The notes: generated by a model from the letters alone, not told the origin. A DNA stretch of 64,000 nt from Mixta hanseatica (GCF_023517775.1 NZ_CP082904.1:62001-126000); one strand, 5' to 3'; counted from the stretch's first letter, positions 49,035 to 59,385 are shown. A program made the numbers and translations.

Positions 49035-49658
49035 TCAGGCAATGTGCGCAGCGGCGGGCGGCACCGTACGGGCAAAACTTTCGCGCTGAAACATTTTTTC
49101 TACCAGCTTCACCAGCGCCGGGCGATTAACGCACCAGCTCGGCGCCACATGGCGAAAATTAAGATAGCCAATAGCGCAGGCGGCAGCGATATCCGCCAGA
49201 TTGATCTGTTCGCCGTTCAGCCAGGTTTGGCTTGCCGCTTCGCGCTCCAGGGCATCCAGCCCGCGCTGGATTTTATGGCGCTGGCGCAGCATTTCCTCCG
49301 GCGACTGCTGTTCGATCGGGCGTAGCTGCTCACGTACGATAATCAGCGCCGCATCGCAGATACCATCGGCCAGCGTTTCCAGCTGCCTGACCTTGACCGC
49401 CGAAAACGCCTCTTCCGGCAACAGTTTTGGCGCCTGAGGCAGGGTTTCCAGCCGTGCGGCGATAATCGACGAGTTATACCAGCACTCACCGTGATCATCG
49501 ACCAGCGCCGGAACTTTGCCTAACGGATTGTACTGTGGAACCTGACTCTCTTCGGTCCAGGGTGATTCGTTAACAAACTCAAAAGTCAGGCCCTTTTCCA
49601 GCATTATCACGGAAATCTTACGCACATAGGGGCTGGTGTAATTGCCGATAAGCTTCAT
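49035..49658 (-). CDS. yibF: Glutathione S-transferase-like protein YibF
   Basis: A cytosolic GST of 207 residues. The thioredoxin-like N-terminal domain has MKLIGNYTSPYVRKISVIML with the catalytic-type serine and VPALVDDHGECWYNSSIIAA (glutathione-binding), then an all-helical C-terminal domain with LADIAAACAIGYLN. It is close to E. coli YibF, which binds glutathione but lacks a known physiological substrate. ATG 49658 is chosen; AGGA is about 10 bases ahead, whereas the ATG at 49667 overlaps it. Converges with glyS. Confidence 0.9.
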   Translation of the reverse strand: MKLIGNYTSPYVRKISVIMLEKGLTFEFVNESPWTEESQVPQYNPLGKVPALVDDHGECWYNSSIIAARLETLPQAPKLLPEEAFSAVKVRQLETLADGICDAALIIVREQLRPIEQQSPEEMLRQRHKIQRGLDALEREAASQTWLNGEQINLADIAAACAIGYLNFRHVAPSWCVNRPALVKLVEKMFQRESFARTVPPAAAHIA

Positions 49659-49726
49659 AAGGGTCATTTCCTGCCAGCGAATAGTTAAAATGGCCAGACC
49701 CTTTACCGTGGCCTGACCGTAAGCAT

Positions 49727-50656
49727 TTAATCGGTACCGGGAAACAAAAACGGGTTAAGGCTGCTGCGGGCAAAGCCTTCCTGCTCCATGCGCGCATCCA
49801 GAATCAGCGAGGCGAGATCGTCCGCCACCGGCTCAACCGCCGGATCCTTCTCCTGCCACAGCATTTTCAGGTAGGTGCCGCAGTCGCCGCAACTTTCCGC
49901 TTTGATCGCCGCCTGCTCGTTCTCCAGCGACCAATAGTGCAAATCGCGCGTCTGTTCGCAGTTAGTGCATTTGGCGCGCAGTACATACCATTCGCTTTCG
50001 CACAGGTTGCAGTGCAGATAACGCAGGCCGCCGCCCTGGGTGCCCATATGCACCACGCTGGATACCGGCACGCTGTTGCAAACCGGGCAAAACTGTCGCT
50101 GTTCGCCATACTCAGCGCGCGCCTTGCCGGGGATCAACGCCGCCATTTGCGCCCAGTAAACCGACAGCGCCGCCCAGATAAAGGGCGCTTTGTCGCTGCT
50201 TACCTGAGCGAAATCATGCTCCAGCAGGGCAGAGGCCAAAGCATCCAGTTCCGGCGCCGAGGTTTTTTCCAGGTTCTCCAGCACCGCCAGCGCCTGACCG
50301 GTCATCTCCGGCTTCAGTTCGGCAATCAGCGAATGCAGCAGACGCTGCCAGTGAGGATCGCGCGATAAGGTGTGAATATCCAGCGGCGGCTTCCCGCTGG
50401 CGGCGGTCTCTACCAGGCGGGCATGAAGGTCCATATGCAGCGGATGATCGTAAAGCACGATTTCCTGCGCTTCGGCAATAAAAGCGGCAAAGCGCAGATA
50501 GTCGCCCAGCGGATTTTTTTCCGCCAGCTGGCGCAGACGCGCGCTCCGGCGGCTGTATAAATTTTTCAGCCTGGGGAAAAGTAACGGCGGAATCATATCC
50601 GCCGTGGTTTTGTCGCTCTTCTCCAGCTGTTCTTGCGGGATGATGCGAATAGTCAT
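49727..50656 (-). CDS. fdhE: Formate dehydrogenase accessory protein FdhE
   Basis: FdhE is a cytoplasmic factor needed for activity of the respiratory formate dehydrogenases. 309 residues, same as E. coli. It has rubredoxin-like zinc/iron cysteine pairs: [27 protein letters not shown] and ESCGDCGTY. The ATG overlaps the fdoI stop (ATGA), last gene of fdoGHI-fdhE. Confidence 0.96.
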   Translation of the reverse strand: MTIRIIPQEQLEKSDKTTADMIPPLLFPRLKNLYSRRSARLRQLAEKNPLGDYLRFAAFIAEAQEIVLYDHPLHMDLHARLVETAASGKPPLDIHTLSRDPHWQRLLHSLIAELKPEMTGQALAVLENLEKTSAPELDALASALLEHDFAQVSSDKAPFIWAALSVYWAQMAALIPGKARAEYGEQRQFCPVCNSVPVSSVVHMGTQGGGLRYLHCNLCESEWYVLRAKCTNCEQTRDLHYWSLENEQAAIKAESCGDCGTYLKMLWQEKDPAVEPVADDLASLILDARMEQEGFARSSLNPFLFPGTD

Positions 50657-51306
50657 CAGGGACGTTTTTCCTGTTTTGTCGGTTGGCTCTGCTGTTCACG
50701 CACAGCACGATACCAGCGCGGATGGTGCTGCTTTGCCCACAGCGGCGTTACCCAACCTTCCACCATGGCGGTTAGCGTGCCTTTGACCCACAGCGCGGCA
50801 TAAATATGCACCATAATCACCACGATCAGGCCCACCGCCGCCAGCGAATGCACCAGTAAGGCCAGCCGAATCAGCGGAATGGGAAAGGCAGCGGCAAAGT
50901 AAGGACGCCAGATGACAATACCACTCGCCAGCAGCAGCAGCAGACTGATGATAGCAGCCCAGAATACACACTTCTGCCCAAAATTATAACGGCCGGTATC
51001 GCCGACCTCCTCATTCATGGCAACTTTATGGATATTTTTTGCCCAATCGAGGTCGTCACGGTTAACCAGGTTGTGCTTCCAGTAGCGGAAAAACATCAGC
51101 ATAAAGGCGAGGAACATCGCAACGCCGATAAAGGGATGCAGAATGCGCGCCAGCTGCGGTGTGCCGAGCAGATTTAACAGCCAGTTAAACGATGGGAAGA
51201 AAAAGCCCAGGCCGCTAACGGCGGCGAACATAAAGCAGAACGCCACAATCCAGTGATTGATGCGTTCCGGTGCGCTGTAACGCACGATCAGGTCGCGTTT
51301 TTTCAT
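50656..51306 (-). CDS. fdoI: Formate dehydrogenase-O cytochrome b556 subunit
   Basis: Membrane subunit that passes electrons to quinone. About 216 residues with four hydrophobic helices; conserved histidines in the helices include those of [21 protein letters not shown] and [20 protein letters not shown], and [22 protein letters not shown]. The ATG at 51306 is in-frame with another at 51309; the fdoH stop overlaps as TGATG-type coupling. Ends overlapping fdhE. Confidence 0.94.
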   Translation of the reverse strand: MKKRDLIVRYSAPERINHWIVAFCFMFAAVSGLGFFFPSFNWLLNLLGTPQLARILHPFIGVAMFLAFMLMFFRYWKHNLVNRDDLDWAKNIHKVAMNEEVGDTGRYNFGQKCVFWAAIISLLLLLASGIVIWRPYFAAAFPIPLIRLALLVHSLAAVGLIVVIMVHIYAALWVKGTLTAMVEGWVTPLWAKQHHPRWYRAVREQQSQPTKQEKRP

Positions 51307-52205
51307 CATTTCCGATCCTCTTTTTCTTGCTGAGCGTCATCCTCATCTTCTTTGACACGGTTCGGGCCGACCCCCACGTAATGGAAGAGCGAACCGGCAA
51401 ACGTCGCCGCGAAGCCAATAGCCGCCAGCGGTTTCCAAATCCCTTTCCAGAAACTGACCGTCGGGCTGATACAGGGATTTTCCGGCAGGCCGTGATAAAG
51501 CTGTGGTTTGTCGGCATGATGCAATACGTACATCACGTGCGTCCCGCCAACGCCTGGCGGATCGTAAAGACCGGCATTTTGATAGCCGCGCGTTTTCAGC
51601 TCATCGACGCGCTCTGCCGCCAGCTGCTGCATCTCCGCTTTGCTGCCGAAGTGGATAGCGCCGGTAGGGCAGGTTTTCACGCAGGCAGGTTCCTGGCCGG
51701 CGGTCACGCGATCGACGCACAGGGTGCATTTGTAAACACGGTTATCTTCCTTGTTCAGACGCGGCACATTGAAAGGACAGCCCGCAATACAGTAGCCGCA
51801 GCCAATGCAGTGCTCAGACTGAAAATCGACGATGCCGTTAGCGTACTGAATGATGGCGCCTTCAGCCGGACAGGCTTTCAGACAGCCCGGATCGGCGCAG
51901 TGCATACAGCCATCTTTGCGGATCAGCCACTCCAGCTTGCCGTTCTCTTCCACTTCCGAGAAGCGCATCACCGTCCAGGCTTTGGCGGTCATATCGATCG
52001 GGTTATCGTACACCCCGATATTCGTGCCGGGTTCTTCCCGAATATCATTCCACTCGGAACAGGCGACCTGGCAGCCTTTACAGCCGATGCAAGTCGTTAC
52101 GTCGATCAGCTTCGCCACTTCCTGTTGATGGTCACGCACCTGCGGCGGCGGCGTTAAACCATTGGTCGCGGAGCGGCGAATAATGTCTTGCGATTGATAA
52201 GCCAT
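51306..52205 (-). CDS. fdoH: Formate dehydrogenase-O iron-sulfur subunit
   Basis: Beta subunit with four 4Fe-4S clusters. Motifs include [49 protein letters not shown], and [23 protein letters not shown]-terminal hydrophobic helix anchors it. 299 residues against 300 in E. coli. It transfers electrons from FdoG to FdoI on the periplasmic side. Confidence 0.97.
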   Translation of the reverse strand: MAYQSQDIIRRSATNGLTPPPQVRDHQQEVAKLIDVTTCIGCKGCQVACSEWNDIREEPGTNIGVYDNPIDMTAKAWTVMRFSEVEENGKLEWLIRKDGCMHCADPGCLKACPAEGAIIQYANGIVDFQSEHCIGCGYCIAGCPFNVPRLNKEDNRVYKCTLCVDRVTAGQEPACVKTCPTGAIHFGSKAEMQQLAAERVDELKTRGYQNAGLYDPPGVGGTHVMYVLHHADKPQLYHGLPENPCISPTVSFWKGIWKPLAAIGFAATFAGSLFHYVGVGPNRVKEDEDDAQQEKEDRK

Positions 52206-52217
52206 AATCGTTCTCCG

Positions 52218-55200
52218 TTACACCTTTTCCACGTTAACCAGAAAGCCTTTGTATTCAGGCGTCTGTGAATTGGCATCGCCAACTGAAGGGGTTAGCGTAT
52301 TGGCCAGGAAGCCTTTTTTGGTGGCGCCCTCAAAGCCCCAGTGGCAGGGAATGCCTACGGTATCAACCTGCTTATCGTTAATCGTCAGGCGGCGCAGACG
52401 TTTTGTGACCACCGCTTTGGCTTTGATATAGCCACGCTGTGAACTGATTTTGATCTCATCGCCTGCCTTAATACCTTTGTCAGCCGCCAGCTCAACGCCA
52501 ATTTCGACAAACTGTTCAGGCTGAGCGATAGCGTTCAGCAGCGCATGCTTGGTCCAGTGACGGAATAACTCGGTAATCGAATAGGTGGTGGCCACATAAG
52601 GGAATTTATCGGCCTTGCCCAGCGTCGCGGCGTCATGCGGGAAAATTCGCACTACCGGACTATGGATCTGGGCTGGATGCAGCGGATTGGTGCCGGTGGG
52701 ACTTTCCATTGGTTCATAGTGCTCAGGGAAAGGACCATCGGCCAGCTTATCCAGTGCAAACAGATGCCCCATGCCGTCCGGCAGCATAATAAAAGGCCCA
52801 ACCTGCTTTTCCGGCGCCGCGGTTAGTGGATAGTCGGGCACGTCATAGCCCTGCCAACGCTGACCATTCCACTCAATCAGCTTACGTTCAGGGTCCCAGG
52901 CTTTACCTTGTGGATCGGCCGAGGCGCGGTTATACAGGATGCGACGGTTAGCGGGCCATGCCCATGCCCAACCGGATATTGCGCCCAGCCCGGAAGGATC
53001 GGCATTATCACGCCGCGCCATCTGGTTGCCTTCCGGCGTCCAGCTACCGGCATAGATCCAGCAGGCGCTGGCGGTAGTGCCGTCATTGCGCAGTTCGGCG
53101 AAGGAATTAAGCTGCTGCCCCTTTTTCAACAACAGCTTGCCGCGGTCATCATAGATATCGGCCAGCGCCTGGCCGTTGCTTTCGCGCGCCACCTCTTCCG
53201 GCTCTGGATTAGAAGGATCGGTATAGTTCCAGTTCATCGCCAGTAACGGTTCCGGCGCGGTGCCGCCTTCCTTACGGTAAAGCTCACGCAGGCGCAGGAA
53301 AATATTGCCGAGGATTTTGCCGTCGTGCAGCGCTTCAGCCGGCGGTTCGGCGGCCGCCCAGTGCCACTGTAGCCAACGGGAAGAGTTCGCTACCGAGCCG
53401 TTCTCCTCCGCAAAGCAGGATGAGGGCAGGCGAAACACTTCGGTCTGGATTTTGGCCGGATCGACATCGTTAAATTCACCGTGGTGCTGCCAAAAACTGG
53501 CCGTTTCGGTGCTGAGCGGATCGATCACCACCATATATTTCAGGTGGGAGAGAGCACGGAACGCTTTGTTTTTATTCGGAAAAGCCGCCAGCGGATTAAA
53601 GCCCTGGATGATGTAGCCGTTAATTTTTCCCTGTTCCATCATCTCTGCCTGCGCCATGCAGTCATAGCTTTTGTCCCACTTGGGCAGCCAGTCGTAGCCC
53701 CATTGGTTCTCCGCCGTGGCGTTATCGCCGTAAAAGCTTTTCATCAGACTGACAAAAAACTTATCGGTGTTCTGCCAGTAGTTGACCTGTCCGGGCAGCG
53801 GGGAAACGGGCGTCGCCTGCTGTAAATATTGCTCCAGCGTGGTTTGCTTTTCTGAAGGCAGCGGCAGGTAGCCCGGCAGGCTTTGCGCCAGCAGGCCGAG
53901 ATCGGTATAGCCCTGTACGTTTGAGTGGCCACGCAGCGCGTTAATACCGCCGCCAGGCATGCCGATGTTGCCCAACAGCAGCTGAACAATCGCTGCGGTA
54001 CGAATGATTTGCGCGCCGTTGGTATGATGCGTCCAGCCCAGTGCGTAAAGGAAGGTCGCGGTGCGGTTGGGAACACTGGTGTTGGCCAGCGTCTGGCAAA
54101 TGGTCACGAACGCATCCTGCGATGTGCCGCACAGGCGGCTGACCATTTTCGGCGTATAGCGGCTGGCATGCTTTTTCAGCAGGTTTAGCACACAGCGCGG
54201 ATGGGTTAGCGTATTGTCGCGTTTGGCCTCGCCGTTTTCGTCCAGTTCATAATGCCAGCTGGTTTTATCATACTGCCGCGTCGCGTCATCGTAGCCGCTG
54301 AACAGCCCCTCTTTGAAGCGGTAGCCCTCGCTGACGATCAGCGAAGCATTGGTATAGGCTTTTACATATTCGTGTTGAATATGGTCATGCTGCAGCAAAT
54401 AGTTCACCACGCCCATCAGAAAGGCGACGTCGCTGCCGGCGCGTAGCGGGGCATAAATATCCGCCACCGCAGCCGAACGGTTAAAGCGCGGATCGACCAC
54501 GATAACTTTGGCTTTATTATGGGTCTTGGCTTCAATAACCCATTTAAATCCTACCGGATGCGCTTCCGCCGGATTACCGCCCATAATCATAACGACATTG
54601 GCGTTTTTGATATCATTCCAGTTATTGGTCATCGCGCCGCGGCCAAAGCTGGGCGCCAGCGCCGCCACCGTAGGACCGTGACAAAGCCGCGCCTGGTTTT
54701 CCAGCGGGAGGATGCCTAACGCGCGCGCAAATTTATGATCAAGCAGGCCGGTTTCGTTACTGGCGGCGGAAGAGCAGAGCATGCCGGTGGTTGTCCAACG
54801 GTTTACCGTGGTGCCTTGCGCATTCTTTTGCTGGAAATGCGCATCGCGATCGGCTTTCATTAGCCGGGCGATACGATCGAATGCCTCTTCCCAGCTGATA
54901 CGCTGCCATTTATCGCTACCGGGCGCACGGTATTCCGGATATTTCAGCCGCTTTTCACTGTGGATATAATCCAGAACGCCGGCCCCTTTCGGGCAAAGCG
55001 AGCCGCGGCTGACCGGATGATCGGGATCGCCTTCTATATGATAAATAGAGGATACGGCATTTTTGGCGCCGTCGCCCCGACTGTAAATCAGCATGCCGCA
55101 GCCGACGGAGCAATAAGTACAGTTATTTCGGGTTTCCTTTGCCCGAAGTAATTTATATTCTCTAATGTTTGCAAGGGCAGCAGAGGGCGTAAAGCCTAAT

Positions 55201-55268
55201 AATGTTAGAGTAGTCCCTGCCATGCCACCCGCACAGATTTTAAAAAAACTGCGTCTGTTAATATGCAT
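52218..55268 (-). CDS. fdoG: Formate dehydrogenase-O molybdenum subunit, cysteine form
   Basis: Catalytic subunit of respiratory formate dehydrogenase-O (formate to CO2). A Tat signal with INRRSFFKICAGG begins it; the 4Fe-4S cysteines are C50, C53, C57 and C92 (NCTYCSVGC, SLCPKG). Residue 196, selenocysteine (UGA) in E. coli, is here cysteine, TGT at 54681-54683 on the minus strand, within QARLCHGPTVAALAP. The frame is uninterrupted and 1016 residues, the same as E. coli. Molybdenum bis-MGD binding parts follow. It is first in fdoGHI-fdhE and divergent from fdhD. Confidence 0.97.
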   Translation of the reverse strand: MHINRRSFFKICAGGMAGTTLTLLGFTPSAALANIREYKLLRAKETRNNCTYCSVGCGMLIYSRGDGAKNAVSSIYHIEGDPDHPVSRGSLCPKGAGVLDYIHSEKRLKYPEYRAPGSDKWQRISWEEAFDRIARLMKADRDAHFQQKNAQGTTVNRWTTTGMLCSSAASNETGLLDHKFARALGILPLENQARLCHGPTVAALAPSFGRGAMTNNWNDIKNANVVMIMGGNPAEAHPVGFKWVIEAKTHNKAKVIVVDPRFNRSAAVADIYAPLRAGSDVAFLMGVVNYLLQHDHIQHEYVKAYTNASLIVSEGYRFKEGLFSGYDDATRQYDKTSWHYELDENGEAKRDNTLTHPRCVLNLLKKHASRYTPKMVSRLCGTSQDAFVTICQTLANTSVPNRTATFLYALGWTHHTNGAQIIRTAAIVQLLLGNIGMPGGGINALRGHSNVQGYTDLGLLAQSLPGYLPLPSEKQTTLEQYLQQATPVSPLPGQVNYWQNTDKFFVSLMKSFYGDNATAENQWGYDWLPKWDKSYDCMAQAEMMEQGKINGYIIQGFNPLAAFPNKNKAFRALSHLKYMVVIDPLSTETASFWQHHGEFNDVDPAKIQTEVFRLPSSCFAEENGSVANSSRWLQWHWAAAEPPAEALHDGKILGNIFLRLRELYRKEGGTAPEPLLAMNWNYTDPSNPEPEEVARESNGQALADIYDDRGKLLLKKGQQLNSFAELRNDGTTASACWIYAGSWTPEGNQMARRDNADPSGLGAISGWAWAWPANRRILYNRASADPQGKAWDPERKLIEWNGQRWQGYDVPDYPLTAAPEKQVGPFIMLPDGMGHLFALDKLADGPFPEHYEPMESPTGTNPLHPAQIHSPVVRIFPHDAATLGKADKFPYVATTYSITELFRHWTKHALLNAIAQPEQFVEIGVELAADKGIKAGDEIKISSQRGYIKAKAVVTKRLRRLTINDKQVDTVGIPCHWGFEGATKKGFLANTLTPSVGDANSQTPEYKGFLVNVEKV

Positions 55269-55652
55269 AGTATTATTTTTTGCTCAAAACATTGCCAGAA
55301 GGACAAAAAATAACACTCTTCGGAGTAATTTTTTTGACAACCATCAATAAGTAATTATTTTGTTATGATTTTTAACTGCTTAATTATAAAGAGGTATATG
55401 CATTAAATTGATTGATTTAAGGGTTCGATTAAATAAATGAATGCAAAGTTGAAATTTCTTAATTTTTTATTGATGGTGCCGGTTTGAATATTTCATTTAC
55501 TACACGGCATTTCACCGGCCCGCATTTTATGTACAGCGATTTTTTTGCCATGTGCAGGCGGCAGGTTCAGAATTGCGTGACAAATCCCACACGCAGTGCG
55601 GCCTAAGGTTACCACTTAACTTGTGTGGCTGTTACAACCAGGTAGACGTAAA
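55269..55652. promoter_or_regulatory. Divergent fdoG/fdhD control region
   Basis: A roughly 380-base AT-rich spacer. On the plus strand TTGACA at 55334-55339 is a perfect -35 element, and TATTTT lies 16 bases further, a weak -10; it would give a long leader to fdhD. No FNR or NarL site was clear by eye. Confidence 0.35.
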
Positions 55653-56489
55653 TTGAAAGCTGAAGATCAACAAACTGCCGGAACGATAGCGCCTCGCGCC
55701 GGCATAAGCGAAGTACAGGTATGGCAGCGCGATGCGCTGACGGCGTCACGCAGCGACTGGCTGGCCGATGAGGTGCCGGTGGCGCTGGTATATAACGGTA
55801 TTTCTCATGTGGTGATGATGAGTACGCCAAAAGACCTTGAGGCGTTTGCGCTCGGCTTTTCATTATCCGAAGGGATTATCGCCGCGCCGGAAGATATTTA
55901 CGGCATGGACGTGGTGCCCGGCTGTAACGGGATCGAGGTGCAGATAGAGCTTTCCAGTCGCCGTTTTATGGCGTTGAAGGCACAGCGTCGGGCGATGGCC
56001 GGACGCACCGGCTGTGGCGTATGTGGCGTAGAGCAGCTTAATGAGATCGGTAAACCGATCCAGCCGCTGCCGTTTACACAGACATTTGATTTGCGCCTGT
56101 TGGATAATGCCCTGCGCCAGCTGAAAGATTATCAACCGGTCGGACAGCTGACCGGCTGTACCCATGCGGCGGCGTGGATAGTGGAGGCGGGCGAGCTGGT
56201 GGGCGGCTGTGAGGATGTGGGCCGTCACGTCGCACTGGATAAGCTGCTGGGCTATCGCAGCCGTCGGGGCTGGAAAAGCGGCGCAGCGCTGGTTTCCAGC
56301 CGCGCCAGTTATGAAATGGTGCAGAAGTCAGCCATGTGCGGCGTGGAAATTCTATTTGCCGTTTCCGCCGCCACCAAACTGGCGGTGGAAGTGGCGGAAC
56401 GCAGTAATCTGACGCTGGTTGGTTTCAGTAAGCCAGGCCGTGCCACGGTCTATACGCATCCTCAACGGCTGACCTGGTCGCAGGATTAA
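55653..56489 (+). CDS. fdhD: Sulfurtransferase FdhD for formate dehydrogenase
   Basis: FdhD passes sulfur to the molybdenum cofactor of formate dehydrogenases and is required for their activity. It has the double-cysteine sulfur motif [11 protein letters not shown] and the conserved [20 protein letters not shown]. The TTG at 55653 gives 278 residues, close to the E. coli 277; AGGT is 9 bases ahead. A GTG at 55623 in the same frame would add 10 residues. Divergent from fdoG. Confidence 0.93.
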   Translation: MKAEDQQTAGTIAPRAGISEVQVWQRDALTASRSDWLADEVPVALVYNGISHVVMMSTPKDLEAFALGFSLSEGIIAAPEDIYGMDVVPGCNGIEVQIELSSRRFMALKAQRRAMAGRTGCGVCGVEQLNEIGKPIQPLPFTQTFDLRLLDNALRQLKDYQPVGQLTGCTHAAAWIVEAGELVGGCEDVGRHVALDKLLGYRSRRGWKSGAALVSSRASYEMVQKSAMCGVEILFAVSAATKLAVEVAERSNLTLVGFSKPGRATVYTHPQRLTWSQD

Positions 56490-56523
56490 CATCACCCATT
56501 TATTGCCCCAAAGAAATTAAGAT

Positions 56524-56557
56524 AAAGCTGCCTGTAATAGTCAGGGCGGCTTTATTT
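56524..56557 (+). terminator. Rho-independent terminator of fdhD
   Basis: AAAGCTGCC (56524-56532) pairs with GGCGGCTTT (56545-56553), with one G-T pair, and is followed by ATTT. It lies 35 bases after the fdhD stop. Confidence 0.7.
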
Positions 56558-56767
56558 CCCATGCGCCGTTAATATAAAGGACCATTTAACGCGCTTGTTT
56601 TACGCGATAACTTAATTGCTGTTTTAGATTTATTATTGATAGCGCTAAAATCCCGGCTGAATATTTGAGTGAAATCGCATAAAAATTAAAATAGCGTTGA
56701 TAGCGATGGTTTTCGCTGCGTATTATAACGATTACGGAACTTGCATAACATTCATGGAAAGAAAATT

Positions 56768-57772
56768 ATGGCACGTTATACCGCTCCAGGATATTGCGTT
56801 GTAGAACAGGCTGGCTCGCTGGATTTTCAGGCCCGACAGCTATTTCGAGACACACGTACCCCTTCAGCTCATCTATTTATGAAACTTAACGCAGATACTC
56901 AGTGGCTAAAGCCCGGACAGATACTTATTGTTTCCGATGCCGAGGCGCCTTTAACCAGGCAGATGCTGCAGACCCTGCGTGAGGCAAAACAGGATACGAA
57001 TGCGGCTTTCGTCGGTGTCAGTGCCGAGGAAGCGAGGTTCCTGCAAAAGCACTATGGCACCATCGCTGGCTTGACGCAGGCGGGAGAAAAGATTTTTGGC
57101 GCGGTCGGGGATACAGGTGAGAAATATTTCTCTGCTATTGAGCGGACGCTGAAAAAAATTGAAGCCAGCTATCAAAATCAGTTCCGCACCCAGGGCACAC
57201 TTATCGGCCAGCAGTTTTTTATTGAACGTAACCGGCTACTGGAGGAACTAAAAGCACTGGTCAATAAACCCTTATTGAAATCGGTTGCCCATCACGCCAT
57301 AAAATTTGAACCCTATGACGATATGCGGAAAGCATTGAAGCTTTCCAGCCGTTCGATTGTTCATGAGTGGTCTACGGTTGGTATGAGCGGCATTCCCGGT
57401 TATTCTACTTTTGTCGGCAATGCGGCTAAGGCTACCCGGTATTTAAGAGTCGGTGGTTATATCGGTGTCGGTTTTTCTTTTACCGGCGTGACCAATAATA
57501 TTGTTAATGCCTGTACTACCGGAAGGGAGCAGGATTGTGGCAAGTTTGCTTTTAAGGAGTATGTGAAATTTGGCATTGGTACGAGTTTGAGCCTGGGAGG
57601 TGGGGCTGCGGGATCTACTCTGGGAATTGGCGCATGCGCAGCTATAGGGCTCGTTACAGCCGGAGCGGGTGGAGTAGTCTGTGCGGTTGTCGGCTCGTTA
57701 GCTGGGGGATACGTAGGGGGCCAATTTGGCGAGCTTGCTGGTGAAAAATTATTTGAAATAACAGGTAATTAA
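56768..57772 (+). CDS. Glycine-zipper protein, candidate toxin/effector
   Basis: I do not recognise a named family. The 334-residue product has a globular N-terminal part with WLKPGQILIVSD, similar to a LysM or knot-binding loop, a helical charged middle region (about 80-190), and a C-terminal part from about 225 that is strongly glycine/alanine-rich with GxxxG spacing (SLGGGAAGSTLGIGACAA; VGSLAGGYVGGQFGELAGE), as in pore-forming bacterial effectors and glycine-zipper membrane proteins. No signal peptide. Codons are more AT-rich than the flanks. A two-helix membrane protein gene follows 1 base later, as expected for an immunity protein. GGAAAG lies about 7 bases before ATG 56768. Confidence 0.6.
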   Translation: MARYTAPGYCVVEQAGSLDFQARQLFRDTRTPSAHLFMKLNADTQWLKPGQILIVSDAEAPLTRQMLQTLREAKQDTNAAFVGVSAEEARFLQKHYGTIAGLTQAGEKIFGAVGDTGEKYFSAIERTLKKIEASYQNQFRTQGTLIGQQFFIERNRLLEELKALVNKPLLKSVAHHAIKFEPYDDMRKALKLSSRSIVHEWSTVGMSGIPGYSTFVGNAAKATRYLRVGGYIGVGFSFTGVTNNIVNACTTGREQDCGKFAFKEYVKFGIGTSLSLGGGAAGSTLGIGACAAIGLVTAGAGGVVCAVVGSLAGGYVGGQFGELAGEKLFEITGN

Positions 57773-57773
57773 A

Positions 57774-58160
57774 ATGGTCGTTTTTTTAGGATATCTTTCT
57801 CTGACATTATGCGTTATTGGCTGCATATTAATGTTATTCAGCTTTATTATCTATGCTATTAACCGAAAAAAATATTATAATTTGTTGGAGTTATACAGAA
57901 GCAGTGATTTAGATTTCCCTATGCCTTACTCATTTCAGTCAATGATGGGGTTTTTCGGTGCCTACCCAGTCTCGCAATTTTTTCTGAAATTAAAAAAACA
58001 AAGCAAGATCTATTTTTTGGAAGAAAATAGTAATGCCTATGCTTTTTTCAAAAAGCACCACAATGACGATTTAAAATGGCTGAGCTGGTTCTGTATATTA
58101 TGGAAAACGGCGATGTTTCTTGTTGTCACGCCATGCCTTTTCGCTCTTCTTATAGCTTAA
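57774..58160 (+). CDS. Two-helix membrane protein, candidate immunity protein
   Basis: A 128-residue protein with a hydrophobic helix at each end (about 3-27 and 105-126) and a basic, lysine-rich middle loop (LKKQSKIYFLEENSNAYAFFKKHHNDD). No family recognised. Base composition is clearly AT-richer than the core genes. It begins 1 base after the stop of the glycine-zipper gene, so it is co-translated; size, topology and position fit an immunity protein to a membrane-active toxin. This is inference from context. Confidence 0.6.
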   Translation: MVVFLGYLSLTLCVIGCILMLFSFIIYAINRKKYYNLLELYRSSDLDFPMPYSFQSMMGFFGAYPVSQFFLKLKKQSKIYFLEENSNAYAFFKKHHNDDLKWLSWFCILWKTAMFLVVTPCLFALLIA

Positions 58161-58530
58161 AAATGGTTTGGAAGTAGTAAACGCATAAGCCGCTACATGT
58201 GTACTTTAGTGCTTTCTGGCGGGTTGGTTCCCATCTGAGGCTATGGCTGCATTTCTTTATGGAAATTCTGATATTGTTGTTTAGTCAGGAGTTCACTACA
58301 GGCTACCCCACCCGCCAGATCAGGGCTTTAGTCGCCTTACCGCCCTTCCGATACGCTTTCCCCTCCCTCAGTAAGCCGCGCAGCAGTTAGCAGGATCTGT
58401 TATAACCTTATAAAGAGAGGGGCATTGATAATCCTTTTCCCGATCATTAATTTAACTATAATGATCCGACTGCTTACGCGGTGCTTACAACTAAAAAGTG
58501 CCGCTCCTACAATAAATGGAGATGATGAAC
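58161..58530 (+). promoter_or_regulatory. sodA upstream region
   Basis: About 370 bases. TATAAT at 58457-58462 is a perfect -10 element with no good -35, as expected for a promoter helped by an activator such as SoxS; a GATAAT/GATCATT stretch just upstream is similar to a Fur site but poor. Further upstream, CTGGCGGG (58216-58223) and CCCGCCAG (58311-58318) form a perfect inverted repeat around 87 bases. No coding signal is convincing there. Confidence 0.45.
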
Positions 58531-59148
58531 ATGAGTTATTCACTGCCATCCTTGCCTTACGCATACGACGCACTGGAACCGCATTTCGACAAGCAGACGA
58601 TGGAAATCCATCACACTAAACATCACCAGACCTACGTTAACAACGCTAACGCGGCGCTGGAAGGCACCGAATTTGCTGATCTGCCGGTTGATGAGCTGAT
58701 CACTAAACTGGATCAGGTTCCGGCAGAGAAAAAAACCGTACTGCGCAATAACGCGGGCGGCCACTACAACCACAGCCTGTTCTGGAAAGGTCTGAAAACT
58801 GGCACCACCCTGCAGGGTGAACTGAAAGCCGCGATCGAAAAAGATTTTGGCAGCGTTGAGAAATTCCAGGAAGAGTTTGAAAAAGCAGCAGCAACCCGCT
58901 TTGGCTCCGGCTGGGCGTGGCTGGTGAAAAAAGGCGACAAACTGGCGGTGGTTTCTACTGCTAACCAGGACAGCCCGCTGATGGGCGAAGCGATTTCCGG
59001 CGCTTCCGGCTACCCGATCCTGGGCCTGGACGTATGGGAACACGCTTACTACCTGAAATATCAGAACAAACGTCCTGACTACATCAAGGCGTTCTGGAAC
59101 GTGGTTAACTGGGACGAAGCTGCAGCGCGTTTTGCTAACGCAAAATAA
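58531..59148 (+). CDS. sodA: Superoxide dismutase [Mn] SodA
   Basis: Cytosolic manganese superoxide dismutase, 205 residues. Metal ligands: His in [15 protein letters not shown], His in [10 protein letters not shown], Asp and His in [13 protein letters not shown]. The Mn-type signature [20 protein letters not shown] is clear. ATG 58531 is 9 bases after GGAG; upstream in-frame ATG codons at 58516 overlap that site. Followed by a strong terminator. Confidence 0.98.
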   Translation: MSYSLPSLPYAYDALEPHFDKQTMEIHHTKHHQTYVNNANAALEGTEFADLPVDELITKLDQVPAEKKTVLRNNAGGHYNHSLFWKGLKTGTTLQGELKAAIEKDFGSVEKFQEEFEKAAATRFGSGWAWLVKKGDKLAVVSTANQDSPLMGEAISGASGYPILGLDVWEHAYYLKYQNKRPDYIKAFWNVVNWDEAAARFANAK

Positions 59149-59192
59149 GACCGGTTGAAACCGAATTCAGCTCAGGCTGAAATCAGCTAATG

Positions 59193-59224
59193 AACCGGTG
59201 GGCAGCGGCCCACCGGTTTTTATT
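59193..59224 (+). terminator. Strong Rho-independent terminator of sodA
   Basis: AACCGGTGGG (59193-59202) and CCCACCGGTT (59209-59218) form a perfect 10-base-pair stem with a 6-base loop, then TTTATTTT. It is 45 bases past the sodA stop. Confidence 0.92.
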
Positions 59225-59385
59225 TTAAATAGGGTTTCATTGAACTGCCGTTTAATAGTTTTATGCTTTTACCGCGTTTAATAAATAAAATATGTTTACT
59301 GTAAATCTATTAGCGTAATATTAACCTCCTGTTTATCTTTGCCATCGTAATATCGCCAGATGATTCATTCATCCTGATAAATATT

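Noticed and set aside
58199..58390. A 63-codon frame between the toxin-like pair and sodA
   Set aside because: No ribosome site or family match; the frame lies in the sodA leader and ends at random.
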